Shown here: piece by piece, positions 33,917 to 42,331 of the stretch | How positions within the stretch are numbered: the stretch's first letter is position 1 | Layout: each line of letters starts with the position of its first letter | Origin: JBGTGG01 sp964398945 | Lineage (GTDB): Bacteria > Bacteroidota > Bacteroidia > Cytophagales > Cyclobacteriaceae | Reading direction: 5' to 3' | NCBI GenBank assembly: GCA_964398945.1 | Contig: CAYNOT010000013.1 | Location: 62,001 to 126,000 of the forward strand | DNA: 64,000 nucleotides | Notes under the pieces: model-generated | The model's input: only the letters and a program-made list of their open reading frames with translations | Databases searched by the model: none | Told to the model about the DNA's origin: nothing | Translations under genes and position numbers: made by a program

Positions 33917-36900
33917 TTAGCGATAGAGTGGGTTGCTTAAATTGCTGATGCCGTCAATGATCCTGCGCAACACATCAAAATAAAGTGCAATTACCAAGAC
34001 CAGGCACATCGACCAGATCACTCCCATATTGAAGAAAAGTGTATCGATATCGTGGCCCATAAAATGTTTGGCGGGCATATAAAACTGGGCATCGAAATCC
34101 ACTGTATGGTCCGGATCGGGGTTCTTGTAAATGGGATAAATCTTTTGGATCAGTTTGCCATCCTTCTCAATAATGCGATGGATCTCAGCCATATTTTTTG
34201 TTAGCTCGGCAACGGCATCATTGTGATACGCTTCACGGTATTTCTCAAAAGCTTTTGCCTTCTCCGGTGTATCGGTCATGCCAATGATTTTCTTTTCCTT
34301 TTCCCGATCGGCATTGTTGTAGCGGTTGATATAAAAACGTTTCAACGTTTCCAAAAATGCGCTTGCCGTTTTGTACGTGGTTGAGTCAAATTTATCAATG
34401 GATAAGTCGTCCAGGAATTCAGCACCGGAACCCACTGCCTCTACCTCACTGCGCAACTCCCTTTTTAACAAGGCCAAATCTTGCTCAACCTTTTCCCTTG
34501 CCTCCAGGTTCAGTGATTTATAATTGTTAAAGCTATGCTGCAATCGTGTCTCCAATTCCGGAATAAAATATACTTTATTATAATCCGAATTGGCCATTAC
34601 CTTATCGTAAATGTAAAATTCCCGTTCAAATGGATTGTCTTTGAATTGCGTTACCATGGCCGCCTCAAATGCCCACCGTGATGCCATCAAATCACCGACA
34701 AAAGGAACCGTTGCCTGATTGCCAATTGCAGGGTTTAGTTTATCGAATTTTACTACCACACCACTCAAAATCAATTGCGGGATGATCAGCAACGGAATCA
34801 AAATATAAATGGTGACTGCGGAATTAAATGCGGAGGAGATATTCAACCCCAATAAATTGGCAAAACAAGAAGTGGTAAACAATATAAACCAATGGTTTAA
34901 GATGAGTCCATCTATCTTCAGGATGTAACTACCAATTATAACAAAGGAAAGTGTTTGGATTGCCGAGAGTGAAAACAAAATCACCAACTTCGACATAATA
35001 TAACTGCTTCTGCTCAGGTGCAAAAACGATTCCCGTTTAAGGATTTTCCGGTCACGGATAATTTCTTCTGCACTTACCGTCAGCCCCATGAAAAGCGCAA
35101 CGATTACGCTTATAAAAAGATAGGCCGGGATGTTCATGTTCTTTCCAAACACGTATGCATCCGAAACTTTATCATCCACATTGTAATACCGTACAATAAA
35201 TGCCAGGATCATTGCCAGTACCGGAGCTTCCAGCAAATTGATGATCATATATTGTTTGTTATGGATCTTTGCCTGGATATCCCGCAAAGAGAACAAGGCT
35301 ATCTGCTTCAACCGGGGCGGAATGCGCAAGGCAGATCCGGGCAAGTCCTTTTCCTCCTCAACCGGTTTTAGATCAAAATTCTTGGCAAAGATATTATTCC
35401 ATTGTTCTGCTGTGAATTTTCGCTCATTGGTAAAATGGCCATACTCATTGATCACTTTGGTTTCAATGATGTTGAAAATTTGTTCCGGGTTTACATTGCC
35501 ACAATCGTGGCACTCACCCACACTGCTGTTGATCAGGTCAATGCTTTTCTTGAAATAAACGATGGCATCGACCGGATTACCATAATAAATTTGATATCCA
35601 CCGGTATCCAGGATCAACAACTTGTCAAACATTTTAAAAATGTCGGATGAAGGTTGATGGATAACCGCAAAGACCAATTTCCCTTTTAAGGAAAGTTCTT
35701 TTAGCAAGTCGATGATGTTTTCAGAATCGCGTGAAGACAAACCACTGGTAGGCTCATCGCAGAAAAGCACTGCCGGTTCGCGCAACAATTCCAATCCGAT
35801 ATTGAGCCGCTTGCGTTGCCCGCCACTGATGGTCTTCTGAAGGGGCGACCCAACTTTTAAGTCTTTGGTCTCCTCCAATCCCAGATCTTCCAACACTTTC
35901 ATAACAAGTGCCTGAATCCCATCATCGCTTTTATCATTAAAGCAAAGCTTGGCAGCGTAGTATAGGTTTTGAAAAACAGTAAGGTCTTCAATGAGCAAGT
36001 CGTCTTGCGGAACAAATCCAATAATGCCTTCTATTTTTTCGGGATCGTTATGCAGGTCAATACCATTGATCAACACGCTTCCTTCCGAGGGCTTTTCCGA
36101 TCCATTTAATACATTCAGCAAGGTGGACTTTCCTGCACCGCTGGCGCCCATCAAAGCAATCAGGTTGCCCGATTCTTCTTCGAGGGTAACATTGCGCAAC
36201 CCAAGCTTTCCACTTTTAAAAGCATAACTGATTTTCGATGCTTTGAAGGTGATGCGTGGATAATCACTTTGCACTTTAAACCGGCTAAGGATATCCCCAA
36301 AATACAAAGGTTCATCTTTATCCCATTTTAGTGTGCTCCCAACAGCGAGGATGCTAATGGCCCCCGATTTCAACGGGACACCATTCAGGTAAACATCTGA
36401 AGTGCCACAGTATTTAACAAAGTATAGTTCTACAAAAGATACATATAGAACAGCTATAAAACCATGTACGTGCTCCCGGTTTATATGGACCGCTTTGGTG
36501 GTATGGTCGCGTTCGCTGGACGCTATCAACACATGTTCGTGGTCCATTGATTGCACATCCTTGCCCAGTACAAAGGATTGGATGTCAACAAGTGCTTCTT
36601 TTGAGACTTTAAAATTCCGGGCAATTTGTGCCAACAGTTCTTCTTCTTTGGGGTGTACTTTCCCATCCGCAAGGATGATCCGGATGAGTTCAAATACGAT
36701 TACTACTTTTTGTTTTTGTGTAAGCTCAATGCCGATCCCACTGCAAACTTCTTCTACCACCCGCACATCACCTTTTTCCAAAATTGCCTGACCAAGTTGG
36801 TCGAGGTAATCGTCAAAGAATTTCAAATATTTTGTAACCAACGATTGGCTCAAATGGTCGTTGAGGAAAACACGAACTTGTTCACGCTCCTGCTTGGTGA

Positions 36901-36964
36901 TATCATCGACCCGTACAACAATGGCAAACAATTGAAGTATAGCCTTCAGAACGGATTCACTCAT
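33917..36964 (-). CDS. ABCG-type ABC transporter with TerB- and FHA-like N-terminus
   Basis: A 1015-residue half-transporter. N-terminal TerB-like helices (about 1-130: ADGKVHPKEEELLAQIARNFKVS) precede an FHA-like segment (about 150-240: YLNGVPLKSGAISILAVGS). The ATPase (about 250-480) has Walker A GASGAGKST, signature ISGGQRKR and Walker B VLFCDEPTSGL. An ABC2 permease domain follows (about 570-1010), with an extracellular coiled-coil-rich insert (about 800-960) between membrane segments. The white/ABCG order (ATPase before permease) and the regulatory N-terminus are unusual for bacteria, though this design is known in Bacteroidota. Substrate unknown. Confidence 0.85.
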   Translation of the reverse strand: MSESVLKAILQLFAIVVRVDDITKQEREQVRVFLNDHLSQSLVTKYLKFFDDYLDQLGQAILEKGDVRVVEEVCSGIGIELTQKQKVVIVFELIRIILADGKVHPKEEELLAQIARNFKVSKEALVDIQSFVLGKDVQSMDHEHVLIASSERDHTTKAVHINREHVHGFIAVLYVSFVELYFVKYCGTSDVYLNGVPLKSGAISILAVGSTLKWDKDEPLYFGDILSRFKVQSDYPRITFKASKISYAFKSGKLGLRNVTLEEESGNLIALMGASGAGKSTLLNVLNGSEKPSEGSVLINGIDLHNDPEKIEGIIGFVPQDDLLIEDLTVFQNLYYAAKLCFNDKSDDGIQALVMKVLEDLGLEETKDLKVGSPLQKTISGGQRKRLNIGLELLREPAVLFCDEPTSGLSSRDSENIIDLLKELSLKGKLVFAVIHQPSSDIFKMFDKLLILDTGGYQIYYGNPVDAIVYFKKSIDLINSSVGECHDCGNVNPEQIFNIIETKVINEYGHFTNERKFTAEQWNNIFAKNFDLKPVEEEKDLPGSALRIPPRLKQIALFSLRDIQAKIHNKQYMIINLLEAPVLAMILAFIVRYYNVDDKVSDAYVFGKNMNIPAYLFISVIVALFMGLTVSAEEIIRDRKILKRESFLHLSRSSYIMSKLVILFSLSAIQTLSFVIIGSYILKIDGLILNHWFILFTTSCFANLLGLNISSAFNSAVTIYILIPLLIIPQLILSGVVVKFDKLNPAIGNQATVPFVGDLMASRWAFEAAMVTQFKDNPFEREFYIYDKVMANSDYNKVYFIPELETRLQHSFNNYKSLNLEAREKVEQDLALLKRELRSEVEAVGSGAEFLDDLSIDKFDSTTYKTASAFLETLKRFYINRYNNADREKEKKIIGMTDTPEKAKAFEKYREAYHNDAVAELTKNMAEIHRIIEKDGKLIQKIYPIYKNPDPDHTVDFDAQFYMPAKHFMGHDIDTLFFNMGVIWSMCLVLVIALYFDVLRRIIDGISNLSNPLYR

Positions 36965-37011
36965 GATTTTCTGATTTTATAATCACTAAATATACTCAAA
37001 GATGCTTATTG

Positions 37012-37039
37012 GATAAAAAAAAAGACCGGTCTGAAACCA
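37012..37039 (-). terminator. Intrinsic terminator of the lipoprotein gene
   Basis: On the minus strand AAAGACTGG pairs with CCGGTCTTT (one G-U pair) around a six-base loop and runs into a tract of about nine T. It ends the lipoprotein transcript before the ABC transporter gene. Confidence 0.8.
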
Positions 37040-37067
37040 GTCTTTTATATCGTTTATTAAAACACCT

Positions 37068-37961
37068 TTAGTCTGTAATACTTTTCCGAACGCGTTCAAC
37101 AATTGTAGCGATCTCTATCAGGTTCTTATCCGTCAACACCATATCGGCACGGTTGTTTTTTATTTGATCTTCAATATTGAGCGCTGCATAGGTTGCATCA
37201 AGTTTTTTCAGATCGTCCATCACAGCAGAAATCGGTTCGGTTTGTTCAAGGGATGAAAGCATGGTAACAAGTTCTGAAACGGATTTCTTTTGCTCCAAAA
37301 CAATCCGGATCAAAGGGGTAAGCACCAGGTTGCGTGCATCGTCAGGAAGGATATCTTTTGGATATGATTTCACCAATCCTGTGGAGATATAAAGGCCTTC
37401 AATAAAACTTCCGGTAATCACCAGCGAAGCCAACCGGTTCCGGTTATCGTCCCGCAGGAACCGTTCTGTTTGGTGAACAGCATCGTTTAATAAAATTGCC
37501 AATGAATCTTTATTGGAGATATTGGCTTCAAAACGTTGTAAAACATCAAAGTCAAAGGACCCGATAATATTGAGGTTATCGGCCAACGTTTTGGCTGCAG
37601 CCAGGTAATCAATTGCTTCCTGGGTTTTGTCGTATGAACTCAGATACCCGATATCGGCAGTGTACACTCCCAAATTCAAAGCAGCTTTGTCGCTGCGGGT
37701 GATGTACTGATCGAGTTTTGTCCTCGGATTTACCAAACCCTGGTTAAACTCTGCCCCTGTTGCTTGCAGAAGGTACGGGATTTCAGAAGGGGATGGTATG
37801 TTATAGACCACTTCTTCAATTTGGTCTTTCAATCTTTCTTCGTTTGCAGCATCAAAATCCTCAGCATTCTTGCTTTTGTCATCACCAGAAGAGCCGCACG
37901 AAATCATTCCCAAAGCGAGCATAGCAGTTAAACAGAGATAGGACAATTGTTTAATTTTCAT
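37068..37961 (-). CDS. Conserved-looking lipoprotein, function unknown
   Basis: A 297-residue lipoprotein. The signal peptide ends at LGMISC, with lipid-modified Cys at residue 22 and an acidic linker GSSGDDKSKNAEDFDAANEE. The mature protein appears all-helical, with no Cys or recognisable catalytic motif. I do not recognise the family. It has its own terminator, so it forms a separate unit from the ABC transporter downstream. Confidence 0.8.
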   Translation of the reverse strand: MKIKQLSYLCLTAMLALGMISCGSSGDDKSKNAEDFDAANEERLKDQIEEVVYNIPSPSEIPYLLQATGAEFNQGLVNPRTKLDQYITRSDKAALNLGVYTADIGYLSSYDKTQEAIDYLAAAKTLADNLNIIGSFDFDVLQRFEANISNKDSLAILLNDAVHQTERFLRDDNRNRLASLVITGSFIEGLYISTGLVKSYPKDILPDDARNLVLTPLIRIVLEQKKSVSELVTMLSSLEQTEPISAVMDDLKKLDATYAALNIEDQIKNNRADMVLTDKNLIEIATIVERVRKSITD

Positions 37962-38102
37962 AGTCAGTACGTAAAGGTTTAAGAGAATCCAATTTTAACA
38001 TATTTTTCACTCTCAAAAAAACCACTCCAATAAATTTTAGCTCAATTTAGTCCCTATTTCAAAATCTTTTGTTTATTTTGACCTACACGTTCCCTTATTA
38101 TT

Positions 38103-38519
38103 ATGGTGTCTACTAGCTTGGTCAATAAAACAGTGCTCATCGATGATAGTGATATAGATCTTTTTATCCAACGCAGGTTCCTGGAAGTCTATAATTTCAC
38201 CGATAATTTGGTTGCCTTCCGTTCTGCCGAAGAGGCGTTGGACTGGCTAAAAAATCAGGAAAGCGATGAAATACCGGATGTTATTTTCCTCGATTTGAAC
38301 ATGCCTGAAATTGACGGCTTCCTGTTTCTGGATGCGTTCAAGGCATTACCGGACGAGGTTCGTGAAAAAACAAAAATTGTGGTGCTTACCAGTTCCAACA
38401 GCAGCAAAGACCGCGATCAGGCTTTTACGCATGTCAATGTGATTCAATTCATTACAAAGCCGTTAAAACAAAATGATATTGAAGAACTTAGGAAGTTGGT
38501 ATTGAATGGGGCAGCTTAA
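38103..38519 (+). CDS. Stand-alone CheY-like response regulator
   Basis: A 138-residue single-domain receiver. The acidic pair is D14/D15 in VLIDDSDIDL, the phospho-acceptor D64 is in IFLDLNMPEIDGF, T96-S97 is in VVLTSSNSS and K119 is in FITKPL. The IDDSDIDLFIQRRFL opening is typical of the phytochrome-type (Rcp1-like) receivers abundant in Bacteroidota. No output domain and no adjacent kinase. Its stop codon falls within the left copy of a direct repeat that matches the end of the LytTR gene at 42460. Confidence 0.88.
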   Translation: MVSTSLVNKTVLIDDSDIDLFIQRRFLEVYNFTDNLVAFRSAEEALDWLKNQESDEIPDVIFLDLNMPEIDGFLFLDAFKALPDEVREKTKIVVLTSSNSSKDRDQAFTHVNVIQFITKPLKQNDIEELRKLVLNGAA

Positions 38520-38551
38520 CGGCCCAACCACACCTTGGATTCCTGCACACG
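38517..38551. repeat. Left copy of 35-bp direct repeat (LytTR gene 3' end)
   Basis: This sequence matches 42461-42495, the last codons of the LytTR regulator gene on the minus strand, at 30 of 35 positions. Translated on the minus strand it reads RVQESKVWLGR-stop against RVQEFKAWLDR-stop in the intact gene. It is thus a detached gene tail, and together with 42461-42495 it flanks the accessory segment. Confidence 0.75.
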
Positions 38552-38584
38552 AGATATGGGAATATTTTAAATTCCGGGTTTAAC

Positions 38585-38704
38585 CTATTTTCCCTTTTCC
38601 CATTCAATCCCCATTCGAATATTAAAGCGATGCGTATACGGACTGGTATTATAGCAGTCAAATACGTTATACATCATCTGTACATTCCCTTTCAAAATGG
38701 CATG
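38585..38704 (-). pseudogene. Detached C-terminal tail of an outer-membrane barrel protein
   Basis: Directly after the stop of the barrel gene at 38705, the same frame continues for 39 codons to a second stop. It ends with THRFNIRMGIEWEKGK, which looks like the last beta-strand of a barrel and resembles the end of the neighbouring protein (HRVISVSVSYPLDFKKGKD). Most likely a remnant of a related gene or a recombination scar. Confidence 0.45.
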
Positions 38705-39490
38705 CTAATCTTTCCCTTTCTTGAAATCTAAAGGATAAGAAACAGATACACTGATAACTCTGTGTTTATTGATAAAATTTTTATCAGAACGACCTGATAC
38801 TCTCGCTACGGTATTGACTAATCCCAATGAATAGTCCGCACTAAGCATAAATGCCTTGAACTGATATCCAAGCCCTGCCTGCAGGCCGAAGTCTATGCCA
38901 TAGTAAGGATTCCCCTCAGGAAATGTATAAAAATTAGTTCCGGGTATAGGCAACAATTCTATGTCGCTAAATACAGGTTCTTTTTTAGTTCCATACTTAA
39001 TGTGTTCCTTTCCGCCATCCTTTATTACTGTATAATCAGCTTTATCTTTTCCACCTACACCTACTGCGAAATAAGCACCTGCCAATGCATAAATATTTTT
39101 GAACACCTTTATCCTTGACCGTAGGGGTATTTCAATGTAATTGAACGTACTCCGCGAATATCCATCTACTTTTAAATCACGGACGTTTGGAGTGTTGTCT
39201 TTTGAAATGTATTTGTCCAAATCAACACTATATCCCTTTGTAGTGAACAACAAACCAGACTCTATACTGACAACCGAAGAGAGGTCGTATAGAAAAAACA
39301 CGCCTGCATGATACCCGGCTTTAAATTTGGTTGGAGTCGGGTAAACATTTTCTAAACTGGTTTTTATTGACATATCGCATACGTTTATGCCTGCTTTAAT
39401 GCCATAATGAAATTGAGCTGACACATCCATGCCCACCCCTAAAAGGATTAAGATGATAAGTGTTCTGTTTTTAAAATCTATTTTAGCCAT
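38705..39490 (-). CDS. PorT-like outer-membrane beta-barrel protein
   Basis: A 261-residue protein from ATG 39490, with a signal peptide (about 1-23, ending VSAQ). The pattern FHYGIKAGINVCDMSIK followed by eight or so amphipathic strands (AGYHAGVFFLYDL, YIEIPLRSRIKVF, YGIDFGLQAGLGYQF) is that of the PorT-type outer-membrane barrels common in Bacteroidota. An earlier in-frame TTG at 39499 is not used. Five AATATTT units lie just upstream of the start. Confidence 0.75.
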   Translation of the reverse strand: MAKIDFKNRTLIILILLGVGMDVSAQFHYGIKAGINVCDMSIKTSLENVYPTPTKFKAGYHAGVFFLYDLSSVVSIESGLLFTTKGYSVDLDKYISKDNTPNVRDLKVDGYSRSTFNYIEIPLRSRIKVFKNIYALAGAYFAVGVGGKDKADYTVIKDGGKEHIKYGTKKEPVFSDIELLPIPGTNFYTFPEGNPYYGIDFGLQAGLGYQFKAFMLSADYSLGLVNTVARVSGRSDKNFINKHRVISVSVSYPLDFKKGKD

Positions 39491-39497
39491 GATTAAC

Positions 39498-39532
39498 AAT
39501 ATTTAATATTTAATATTTAATATTTAATATTT
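39498..39532. repeat. Five perfect AATATTT units upstream of barrel gene
   Basis: The heptamer AATATTT is repeated five times without error, starting seven bases before the ATG of the minus-strand barrel gene. A change in copy number would change promoter or leader spacing. Confidence 0.85.
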
Positions 39533-39542
39533 ACAGTCTCAA

Positions 39543-39564
39543 AGCCCCGGATCATTCCGAGGCT
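39543..39564 (-). terminator. Terminator-like hairpin
   Basis: On the minus strand AGCCTCGGA and TCCGGGGCT form a nine-pair stem (one G-U) with a four-base loop, followed by TTTGAG. The T-tract is short. It would end transcripts coming from the small genes upstream, before the barrel gene. Confidence 0.4.
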
Positions 39565-39590
39565 CTTAGTTCTAAAGTTTCAAATAAGCC

Positions 39591-39757
39591 TACACTCATC
39601 CCCGGTATCCTCTTCCTATATATTTTCAATTTCGTTTTCCACTTTACAAATCTTTCGGTTCCCATGTTATCCTCGTTTGTTGGTTTGTTGGCCAAGAAGA
39701 CCGACAAAGGCCGCTTGCCTGCGAACTCCAACAACGGCTAGCTCCAACAACGGCTAG
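39591..39757 (-). repeat. Two-hairpin repeat, copy A
   Basis: On the minus strand it starts with a doubled 16-base CTAGCCGTTGTTGGAG (39726-39741 and 39742-39757), then GCGGCCTTTG, a weakened first hairpin, GAGGATAACATGGGAACCG, AAGATTTGTAAAGTGGAAAA, TGAAAATATA and GAGGATACCGGGGATG. The second hairpin seen in copies B to D is absent. Nearly identical stretches are shared with copy B. Confidence 0.85.
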
Positions 39758-39976
39758 AAGGGTTACTCCAAAATTATATACAACATGAATTGCTTTAATG
39801 TGTTCATTCCCCTTTTCTAAAATAATTCCTTCATGAACATTACCCATCTCTCCATATGCGACACTGTAATTAATTATCACAATATCATTGTTTGACATAT
39901 TTCGGAATGAAAAATCTTGACAGTAAACCGTCAAACAAAAAACAAAAAGTATCATTAATAAAATAGTCCGCTTCAT
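39644..39976 (-). CDS. Small exported protein running into repeat copy A
   Basis: A 110-residue frame with a good signal peptide (about 1-19, ending VYCQ). The first 73 or so residues look genuine (FSFRNMSNNDIVIINYSV); the remainder is read from repeat copy A, has an odd Ser/Trp/Cys-rich composition and probably replaces the original C-terminus. Either the gene was cut by the repeat or its true stop lies in it. Function unknown. Confidence 0.45.
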   Translation of the reverse strand: MKRTILLMILFVFCLTVYCQDFSFRNMSNNDIVIINYSVAYGEMGNVHEGIILEKGNEHIKAIHVVYNFGVTLLAVVGASRCWSSQASGLCRSSWPTNQQTRITWEPKDL

Positions 39977-40049
39977 TTATAATTCAAGTTATAATTATAT
40001 CACTTCGATATCGCTTAAAACGCTTTAGAGCGGCCTCATATCTAATCAA

Positions 40050-40640
40050 CTAATTCTTAAATAATAGATCGAAATTTTCAACCTCACTAATTGGAATAAA
40101 CTCGACATTTGAAATGCTGTTTTCAGTTAGAATTTCTACAACTTTTTTTGTTACAAAAGTATGGTTCGTGTCTCTACTCGAAAAAAAATCACTACCATCC
40201 CATGTTAATAAATCGAAATACAAACCCATCCAAGTCTTATAATTCTTAGATGAATCAAGTGGTAGTTTTTTTTCAACGCTAACACTTAATTCATTAATAA
40301 TAGGTCCACATCTTCCAACTACGGAGCAAAGTTTATAATCAAAATTGGTCAATCCATATACCGACACATTTATTGGTCTTATTCCCGTAAATTTGCCATA
40401 TTCAATTAATCTCCAAAACTTTGTCGAACCTAGACACAAGTATGAATAGCCGGCTGTTAAAAAGTCATAATATTTTTTACCTCTAACTTTTGTGAGATTG
40501 ACTATATCATTATCCTTTATTCCAATGTATTTGAATAAATGTTCCGAAGTTAAATTATCCTCTATGACTGAAGTCTCTATAGCTCCCTTGCTATCTCCTA
40601 GCATCATCAAAAAAAAATTATTGTATTTAGTTAATGCCAT
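40050..40640 (-). CDS. Imm11-like (DUF1629-like) orphan protein
   Basis: A 196-residue soluble protein without signal peptide. The C-terminal third has WDGSDFF, FVTKKVVEILTENSISNVEFIPISEV, a pattern I associate with the Imm11/DUF1629 group of immunity proteins to polymorphic toxins. The match is by eye and moderate. No toxin gene is adjacent. A/T-rich, on the same strand as the other small genes of the segment, with repeat copy B 108 bases upstream. Confidence 0.55.
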   Translation of the reverse strand: MALTKYNNFFLMMLGDSKGAIETSVIEDNLTSEHLFKYIGIKDNDIVNLTKVRGKKYYDFLTAGYSYLCLGSTKFWRLIEYGKFTGIRPINVSVYGLTNFDYKLCSVVGRCGPIINELSVSVEKKLPLDSSKNYKTWMGLYFDLLTWDGSDFFSSRDTNHTFVTKKVVEILTENSISNVEFIPISEVENFDLLFKN

Positions 40641-40747
40641 ATTTAATCATCATGTATTGTGCAAATTTAAAAATACCTTCAGGATTTTTACTTTGAGGGG
40701 TATTAAAGAATTGCCTCCATTCAAGATTATACTTAGCAGAATAAAGT

Positions 40748-40930
40748 GCCCTTGCCTATGTTGGTGTTCTTCACCAACATACACACAACCCCGGTATCTC
40801 TTCCCATATATTTTCAATCCGTTTTCCACTTTACAAATCTTTCGGTTCCCATGTTGTCCTCGTTCATCTTGTTTGTTGGTCAAGAAGACACAACAAAGGC
40901 CGCTCGCGTGCGAACTCCAGCAACGGCTAG
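40748..40930 (-). repeat. Two-hairpin repeat, copy B
   Basis: The most complete copy, about 183 bp. Minus-strand order: CTAGCCGTTGCTGGAGTTCG, GCGGCCTTTG, hairpin 1 (TTTGTTG ... CAACAAA), ACATGGGAACCGAAAGATTT, TGAAAATATATGGGAAGAG, ATACCGGGG, then hairpin 2 with a perfect ten-pair stem TATGTTGGTG-AAGAA-CACCAACATA. It lies between the small genes at 41035 and 40050. No T-tract follows hairpin 2. Confidence 0.88.
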
Positions 40931-41034
40931 AGATTTTGGCCGATGTGGGAAATTTTTTTTGAAAAGACCCTTTTGAAGTTCTTCCCTAAATAGACAACCT
41001 GAGCCACTAAAAAAACAAAAATGATGCAGAAACT

Positions 41035-41496
41035 TCATTTTGATTCAACTTTTTTCATTCGTTCTGTAAAATCTGACAACCATTTTAAATCTTCAGGGTT
41101 CGTTATTTTGTAATCTATCCTATTTGTTAAATCCATAATACCTGAAACATCAGTTCCTATACCAATTACTACCCTTGATTCAGAATGGTTTTCATCAAAT
41201 GTTAGGTTACAAAAAATAAGCCCGCCAGCAAGTTTTCTCTGAAAATGTTTTAGTTGTTTGGCAGTATTTAATATTTGCTCTAACCTTTTTATATCCTCAC
41301 CAGCTATCCTTATTGTTTCAATTCCTTCCTTCTTCATATCATCAAAATGCGTAAATGCTCCTGCTGTTGTATAGCCCCGCTCCTGAAAATCTTGATATAC
41401 ACTTATACTGCTTATTTTAACCATATCATTTTTTGACTGTGGTATTGCCATACAGGCATTGAAAAGAATAAATCCAAATACAATTAAAAATCTCAT
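41035..41496 (-). CDS. Small exported protein, function unknown
   Basis: A 153-residue protein with an N-terminal hydrophobic signal (about 1-18, FGFILFNACMA; a lipoprotein is possible at Cys15). The mature part has DDMKKEGIETIRIAGEDIKRL and a C-terminal helix DLKWLSDFTERMKK. No recognised family. It sits between repeat copies C (upstream) and B (downstream). Confidence 0.6.
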   Translation of the reverse strand: MRFLIVFGFILFNACMAIPQSKNDMVKISSISVYQDFQERGYTTAGAFTHFDDMKKEGIETIRIAGEDIKRLEQILNTAKQLKHFQRKLAGGLIFCNLTFDENHSESRVVIGIGTDVSGIMDLTNRIDYKITNPEDLKWLSDFTERMKKVESK

Positions 41497-41649
41497 ATAT
41501 CAATCTATTTAACGAATCAGATAATGTGAATACAGCATTGGTCTTACACCAATGGAACGCAGGTACATTTGTACATGTAAAATGTATGGGTGTATTCCGA
41601 TGTTAAATGCTCCTGACGCATTTAATGCTCTCAATGTCTGAGATACACA

Positions 41650-41819
41650 ACCCTGGCCTATGTTGGTGTTCTTCACCAATATACACTCAATCCCCGGTAT
41701 CCTTTTCCCATATATTTTCAACTTGCCCTCCACTTTATAAATTTATAAAGCTTTTTCAATTCTTCTGTTATCCCCGTTCATCTTGTTTGTTGGTCAAGAA
41801 CCAACAAAGGCTGGAGGGA
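41650..41819 (-). repeat. Two-hairpin repeat, copy C
   Basis: Minus-strand order: CCAGCC, hairpin 1 perfect (TTTGTTGGT-TCTTG-ACCAACAAA), GATGAACGGGGATAACAG, a diverged middle, TGAAAATATATGGGAAAAGG, ATACCGGGGATTG, hairpin 2 (ATATTGGTG-AAGAA-CACCAACAT, one mismatch), AGGCC. It begins immediately after the stop codon of the gene at 41820. Confidence 0.85.
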
Positions 41820-42305
41820 TTAGCAATTAATAAAACTTTTCTGCTCCCTCAATTTTCCTTTATTGTTATAGAAAAACCAATCTCCACATTGTTTACCATC
41901 CTTCCAACCACCCAAGAACCTTATCTGTCCATTTTCATAAATACTTGTGGTACATAAAAAATTTGAATCAACAGATATGACTCCTATCTTAGTTTGAAAG
42001 AATATTGGCTCACCCTGATACACCAATATGTTATCTATCACTTTAAAATCAAGACTGTTAAAAGAAACATTATCGATTAATCTAAGTGAATTATTCTCAA
42101 TTTCAATTTTTCCCTCAGAAAAGTTACTTGTTGTTACTATATCACCAAATATTTCTACAATCGAAATTCGATAATAATCCCCACGCACTATTTCTAATAT
42201 TATTAAGTCATTTGATTCAGAAACATAATCACCGTATACATATACGCTTTCTCTGTTGCAGCTTACTATAAATAAAATAATTCCAATAGCTAATCTTTCC
42301 ATCAT
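41820..42305 (-). CDS. Small lipoprotein with MORN-like C-terminus
   Basis: A 161-residue lipoprotein (lipobox FIVSC, Cys at about 16; ATG 42302 is an equally good start). The mature part is beta-rich, and the C-terminus NGQIRFLGGWKDGKQCGDWFFYNNKGKL shows the G-x-W-x-DGK...GDWxFY layout of MORN/YwqK-type repeats. Proteins with this tail are often linked to toxin-immunity loci, but this is inference. Its stop adjoins repeat copy C directly. Confidence 0.6.
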   Translation of the reverse strand: MMERLAIGIILFIVSCNRESVYVYGDYVSESNDLIILEIVRGDYYRISIVEIFGDIVTTSNFSEGKIEIENNSLRLIDNVSFNSLDFKVIDNILVYQGEPIFFQTKIGVISVDSNFLCTTSIYENGQIRFLGGWKDGKQCGDWFFYNNKGKLREQKSFINC

Positions 42306-42331
42306 TTATTAAAAGGGAATTCTAAAATAAC

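Noticed and set aside
40650..40883. Minus-strand 77-codon frame inside repeat copy B
   Set aside because: It is read from repeat sequence; equivalent frames in copies A and C are broken or different, so conservation is at the DNA level.
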